Origin: Leifsonia poae
Lineage (GTDB): Bacteria; Actinomycetota; Actinomycetes; Actinomycetales; Microbacteriaceae
Assembly: GCF_020009625.1 (NCBI RefSeq)
Contig: NZ_JAIHLP010000002.1
Coordinates: 806,001 to 870,000 of the forward strand
Length of the DNA: 64,000 nt
Direction of reading: 5' to 3'
The notes beneath the pieces are model-generated. The model saw only the letters and a list, made by a program, of their open reading frames with translations, made no database searches and had not been told where the DNA came from. The translations under genes were made by a program, and so were the position numbers. Shown in pieces: positions 62,107-64,000 of this stretch. Each line of letters opens with the position of its first letter. Positions within the stretch are counted from its first letter, which is position 1.

Positions 62107-62609
62107 TAGTTCTGCGCCGGAGCGGCGAGGTCGAAGCGGGAAGCGTAGAACGTGAGGCGGAACTTGCCGATCTGCACCTCGGCGGAGTCGGCGAGCAGAG
62201 CGTTCTCGATGCGCACACCGTCGAAGTACGTTCCGTTCAGCGAGCCGAGGTCGCGCACTTCGAAGGCCGTGCCGCGCCGAAGGAACTCGGCGTGCCGGCG
62301 CGAGACCGTCACATCGTCGAGGAAGATGTCGGCGTCGGGGTGGCGCCCCGCACTGGTCACATCGGCATCGAGGAGGAACCGCGCCCCGCTGTTCGGTCCA
62401 CGGCGCACGATGAGCAACGCGGAACCGGACGGCAGCGCCGCGATCGCCTCCTGTTCTTCAACCGACACTTCACCGTCGACCGGGTACATCTTCGACACGA
62501 ACTCCTCGCCGAAGCGCGCTGTCGTGTCTTCGTTCCCCGCGGCTGAATAACGCAGGGGGTTGTTCTCGGCGTCATCCGCCGGCCCTCTCGGGAATGTCTC
62601 GTCAGGCAC
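62106..62609 (-). CDS. garA: FHA-domain signalling protein GarA/OdhI
   Basis: Phospho-switch that in mycobacteria and corynebacteria inhibits 2-oxoglutarate dehydrogenase until phosphorylated by Ser/Thr kinases. From GTG 62609 (AAGGAGG six bases upstream) it is 167 residues. The N-terminal tail contains a TT pair (NEDTTARFGEEF, about residues 26-37) at the position of the phospho-threonine motif. The FHA domain covers about residues 66-155 with SAGRHPDADIFLDD, VSRRHAEF and LGSLNGTYFDG. Start overlaps the pgsA end by eight bases. Confidence 0.93.
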   Translation of the reverse strand: MPDETFPRGPADDAENNPLRYSAAGNEDTTARFGEEFVSKMYPVDGEVSVEEQEAIAALPSGSALLIVRRGPNSGARFLLDADVTSAGRHPDADIFLDDVTVSRRHAEFLRRGTAFEVRDLGSLNGTYFDGVRIENALLADSAEVQIGKFRLTFYASRFDLAAPAQN

Positions 62610-63237
62610 CGTCAACCTCCTTCTTCTCAAGCGTATCGGATCGGCCGGGCCGGGCGTCGGCCGGAAGTCGTATTACTCGGGCGGTTTCGCGGATGTAGAC
62701 GAATCCGGCCCACCAATAGAGGAACGCACCCCAGAGAGCGAACGCCCAGCCGAGCGGGAGCGAGAAGGGTGCGAGCACGGCGAACGCCTCCCCCAGCATC
62801 AGGAGCGGGAGCGCCCAGAACAGGCAGAAGGTGGCGACCTTGCCGAGGCTGTGCACCGGGAGCGGGCCGAAGCCGTGGTTGGCGAGGATGACGCCGAGCA
62901 CCGCCAGCATCACATCCCGCGCCACGATCACGGCGACGAGCCACCACGGGATGACCTCCCGCCAGGCCAGCCCGATCAGGGCCGCGAAGATGTACAACCG
63001 GTCGGCAGCCGGATCGAGCAGCTGACCGAGCCGCGACACCTGATTGAGCCGGCGGGCGAGGTAGCCGTCGAGGAAATCGGTGATGCTGGAGACGACGAGC
63101 ACGAGCAGAGCGAGCGCATCCTGCCCCAGGATGACGAACACCAGGAAGGCCGGCACGAGAGCGAGACGGAAGAAGCTGAGGATGTTCGGGATCGTCAGAA
63201 CCCGTGAACTGACCTCACGCGCACCGATTCCTTCCAC
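62602..63237 (-). CDS. CDP-alcohol phosphatidyltransferase (PgsA-like)
   Basis: Membrane enzyme transferring a phosphatidyl group to an alcohol such as glycerol phosphate or inositol phosphate. The 211-residue protein has about six membrane spans and the complete family signature DFLDGYLARRLNQVSRLGQL followed by LDPAAD (about residues 54-79, all four aspartates present). GTG start at 63237 with TAGACT eight bases upstream and no ribosome site. First gene of the pgsA-garA-ftsR-merR operon. Substrate cannot be told by eye. Confidence 0.92.
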   Translation of the reverse strand: MEGIGAREVSSRVLTIPNILSFFRLALVPAFLVFVILGQDALALLVLVVSSITDFLDGYLARRLNQVSRLGQLLDPAADRLYIFAALIGLAWREVIPWWLVAVIVARDVMLAVLGVILANHGFGPLPVHSLGKVATFCLFWALPLLMLGEAFAVLAPFSLPLGWAFALWGAFLYWWAGFVYIRETARVIRLPADARPGRSDTLEKKEVDGA

Positions 63238-63251
63238 GGTGAACGAGTCTA
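63238..63251 (-). promoter_or_regulatory. -10 element of the pgsA-garA-ftsR operon
   Basis: TAGACT (63251-63246) lies eight bases before the GTG at 63237, with no ribosome site between, so the leader would be two bases or less. Confidence 0.4.
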
Positions 63252-63269
63252 GTGAACCTGTGAGGTGCC

Positions 63270-63281
63270 TAGGATGAGCGA
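63270..63281 (+). promoter_or_regulatory. -10 element and leaderless start of the DUF1295 gene
   Basis: TAGGAT (63270-63275) is followed by six bases and the GTG at 63282. It is the divergent partner of the pgsA promoter; the two -10 boxes are 18 bases apart. Confidence 0.5.
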
Positions 63282-64000
63282 GTGGAGCCTTTCATCGTCT
63301 GTCTCTGGATCCTTGCGGGGATCTGCGCCGTCACCTGGGTGCTCTCACTCGTCACGGGCGAGCACTCCTGGGTGGATCGCATCTGGTCGGTCGTCCCCCT
63401 CGCCTATGTCTGGGTCTTCGCCGGTTTCGCCGGCCTGCAGGATGCGCGTCTGAACCTCATGGCCGTGCTCGTGACGCTCTGGGGCATCCGCCTCACCGTC
63501 AATTTCGCCCGCAAGGGCGGCTATGAGCGCGGCGGCGAGGACTACCGTTGGGCGGTGCTGCGGAGGCGGATGCGGCCCTGGCAGTTCCAACTGTTCAACC
63601 TCTTCTTCATCGTGATCTACCAGAACGTGCTGCTCTTCCTCATCTCCCTTCCGGCCTGGACCGCCTACCGCAATCCGACGCCGTTGAACGGTCTCGACAT
63701 CCTCTGCGCCGTGGTGTTCGTCGCTTTCCTAGTCGGCGAGACCGTGGCCGACCAGCAGCAGTGGAACTTCCACGCCTGGAAGAAGGCGGAGGCGGCCGCG
63801 GGTCGCGAGCCTCAGCCGCGGTTCCTGCAGAGCGGGCTGTTCCGGTTGTCGCGGCACCCGAACTTCTTCTTCGAGCAGGCGCAGTGGTGGGTTCTGTTCC
63901 TCTTCGGCTGCGTCGCCGCGGGATCGATCCTGCAATGGACCGTGATCGGGCCACTGCTGCTCACGGGCCTGTTCATCGGCTCGACGGTGTTCACGGAGAG
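63282..64000 (+). CDS. DUF1295 membrane protein (steroid 5-alpha-reductase-like), cut by window edge
   Basis: The first 239 residues read MEPFIVCLWILAGICAVTWV and remain open at the window end. Several membrane spans are visible, together with the family segments SWVDRIWSVVPLAYVW, GGYERGGEDYRWAVLR (about residues 80-95), DQQQWNFHAWK and SGLFRLSRHPNFFFEQAQWW (about 189-208). The last is the NAD(P)H-binding C-terminal pattern shared with isoprenylcysteine methyltransferase and steroid reductases. Substrate in bacteria is unknown. An ATG at 63274 is out of frame. Confidence 0.88.
   Translation, partial: MEPFIVCLWILAGICAVTWVLSLVTGEHSWVDRIWSVVPLAYVWVFAGFAGLQDARLNLMAVLVTLWGIRLTVNFARKGGYERGGEDYRWAVLRRRMRPWQFQLFNLFFIVIYQNVLLFLISLPAWTAYRNPTPLNGLDILCAVVFVAFLVGETVADQQQWNFHAWKKAEAAAGREPQPRFLQSGLFRLSRHPNFFFEQAQWWVLFLFGCVAAGSILQWTVIGPLLLTGLFIGSTVFTE

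Noticed and set aside
1..64000. tRNA, rRNA, riboswitch or phage genes
   Set aside because: No cloverleaf with GGTTCGAATCC-type T-arm, rRNA segment, known riboswitch core or phage structural gene was recognised on either strand; a covariance-model search could still find something missed by eye.

Overview
The window is high-GC chromosomal DNA from an actinomycete, most likely a member of the Microbacteriaceae (Leifsonia-like; the genus is inference). The evidence is a division-and-cell-wall (dcw) cluster without ftsA, with mraZ, sepF, yggT and wag31/divIVA; an actinobacterial bcc-aa3 respiratory chain (qcrCAB, four-subunit oxidase with CtaF); DUF3040 and DUF3043 proteins; a class II DAHP synthase; many GTG/TTG starts; and gene order close to the Mycobacterium tuberculosis block around Rv2165c-Rv2200c.

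Layout. 1-10 kb: the N-terminal part of dhaK, trpD, then two convergent respiratory operons (ctaE-qcrC-qcrA-qcrB with an rlmA-like gene forward; ctaC-ctaD-ctaF reverse) meeting at a bidirectional terminator. 10-17 kb: HesB-type Fe-S insertion protein, M20 peptidase, DUF3043, an RNase HI fused to a DUF4440-like domain, pyrD, nrdR, hisD, flavin reductase. 17-23 kb: dnaE, an RluA-family pseudouridine synthase, lspA with a repeat-encoded tail, wag31. 23-40.6 kb: yggT, sepF, yggS, ftsZ, ftsQ, murC, murG, ftsW, murD, mraY, murF, murE, ftsI, ftsL-like, rsmH, mraZ, all reverse and often joined by ATGA/GTGA overlaps. 40.8-51.2 kb: DUF3040, polyprenyl synthetase, Rv2175c homologue, a LysM protein, a PASTA kinase (pknL), aroG, acyltransferase, ROK glucokinase, fadD. 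51.2-54.3 kb is the one accessory, decaying patch: palindromic repeats around a frameshifted DUF559-type nuclease gene, and a 1096-bp IS481-family element that splits a sugar epimerase/dehydratase gene. 54.3-64 kb: def, a MinD/ParA ATPase, pyc, a frameshifted parA, two MerR regulators (one FtsR-like), garA, a pgsA-like CDP-alcohol phosphatidyltransferase and a DUF1295 membrane protein cut by the window edge.

Most genes make one connected programme. Lipid II is synthesised (murC-G, mraY), delivered to the septum (ftsW/I/Q/L/Z, sepF) and tied to tip growth (wag31). Likely control points are MraZ (three GTGGA repeats at exact 10-bp spacing upstream of mraZ), an FtsR-like activator, and Ser/Thr kinase signalling (pknL, Rv2175c homologue, garA). 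A second theme is transcriptional: at least five genes have a TANNNT -10 hexamer exactly six bases before the start codon and no Shine-Dalgarno sequence, with further cases at 7-10 bases, as expected for leaderless or near-leaderless mRNAs.

The best leads are the repeat-bracketed nuclease remnant, the IS481 insertion whose transposase stop codon comes from the duplicated target, the leaderless-promoter pattern, the MraZ operator, a possible DtxR/IdeR box between trpD and ctaE, and a MurE whose amino-acid-selecting motif departs from DNPR. No tRNA, rRNA, CRISPR array, phage or complete defence island was recognised.
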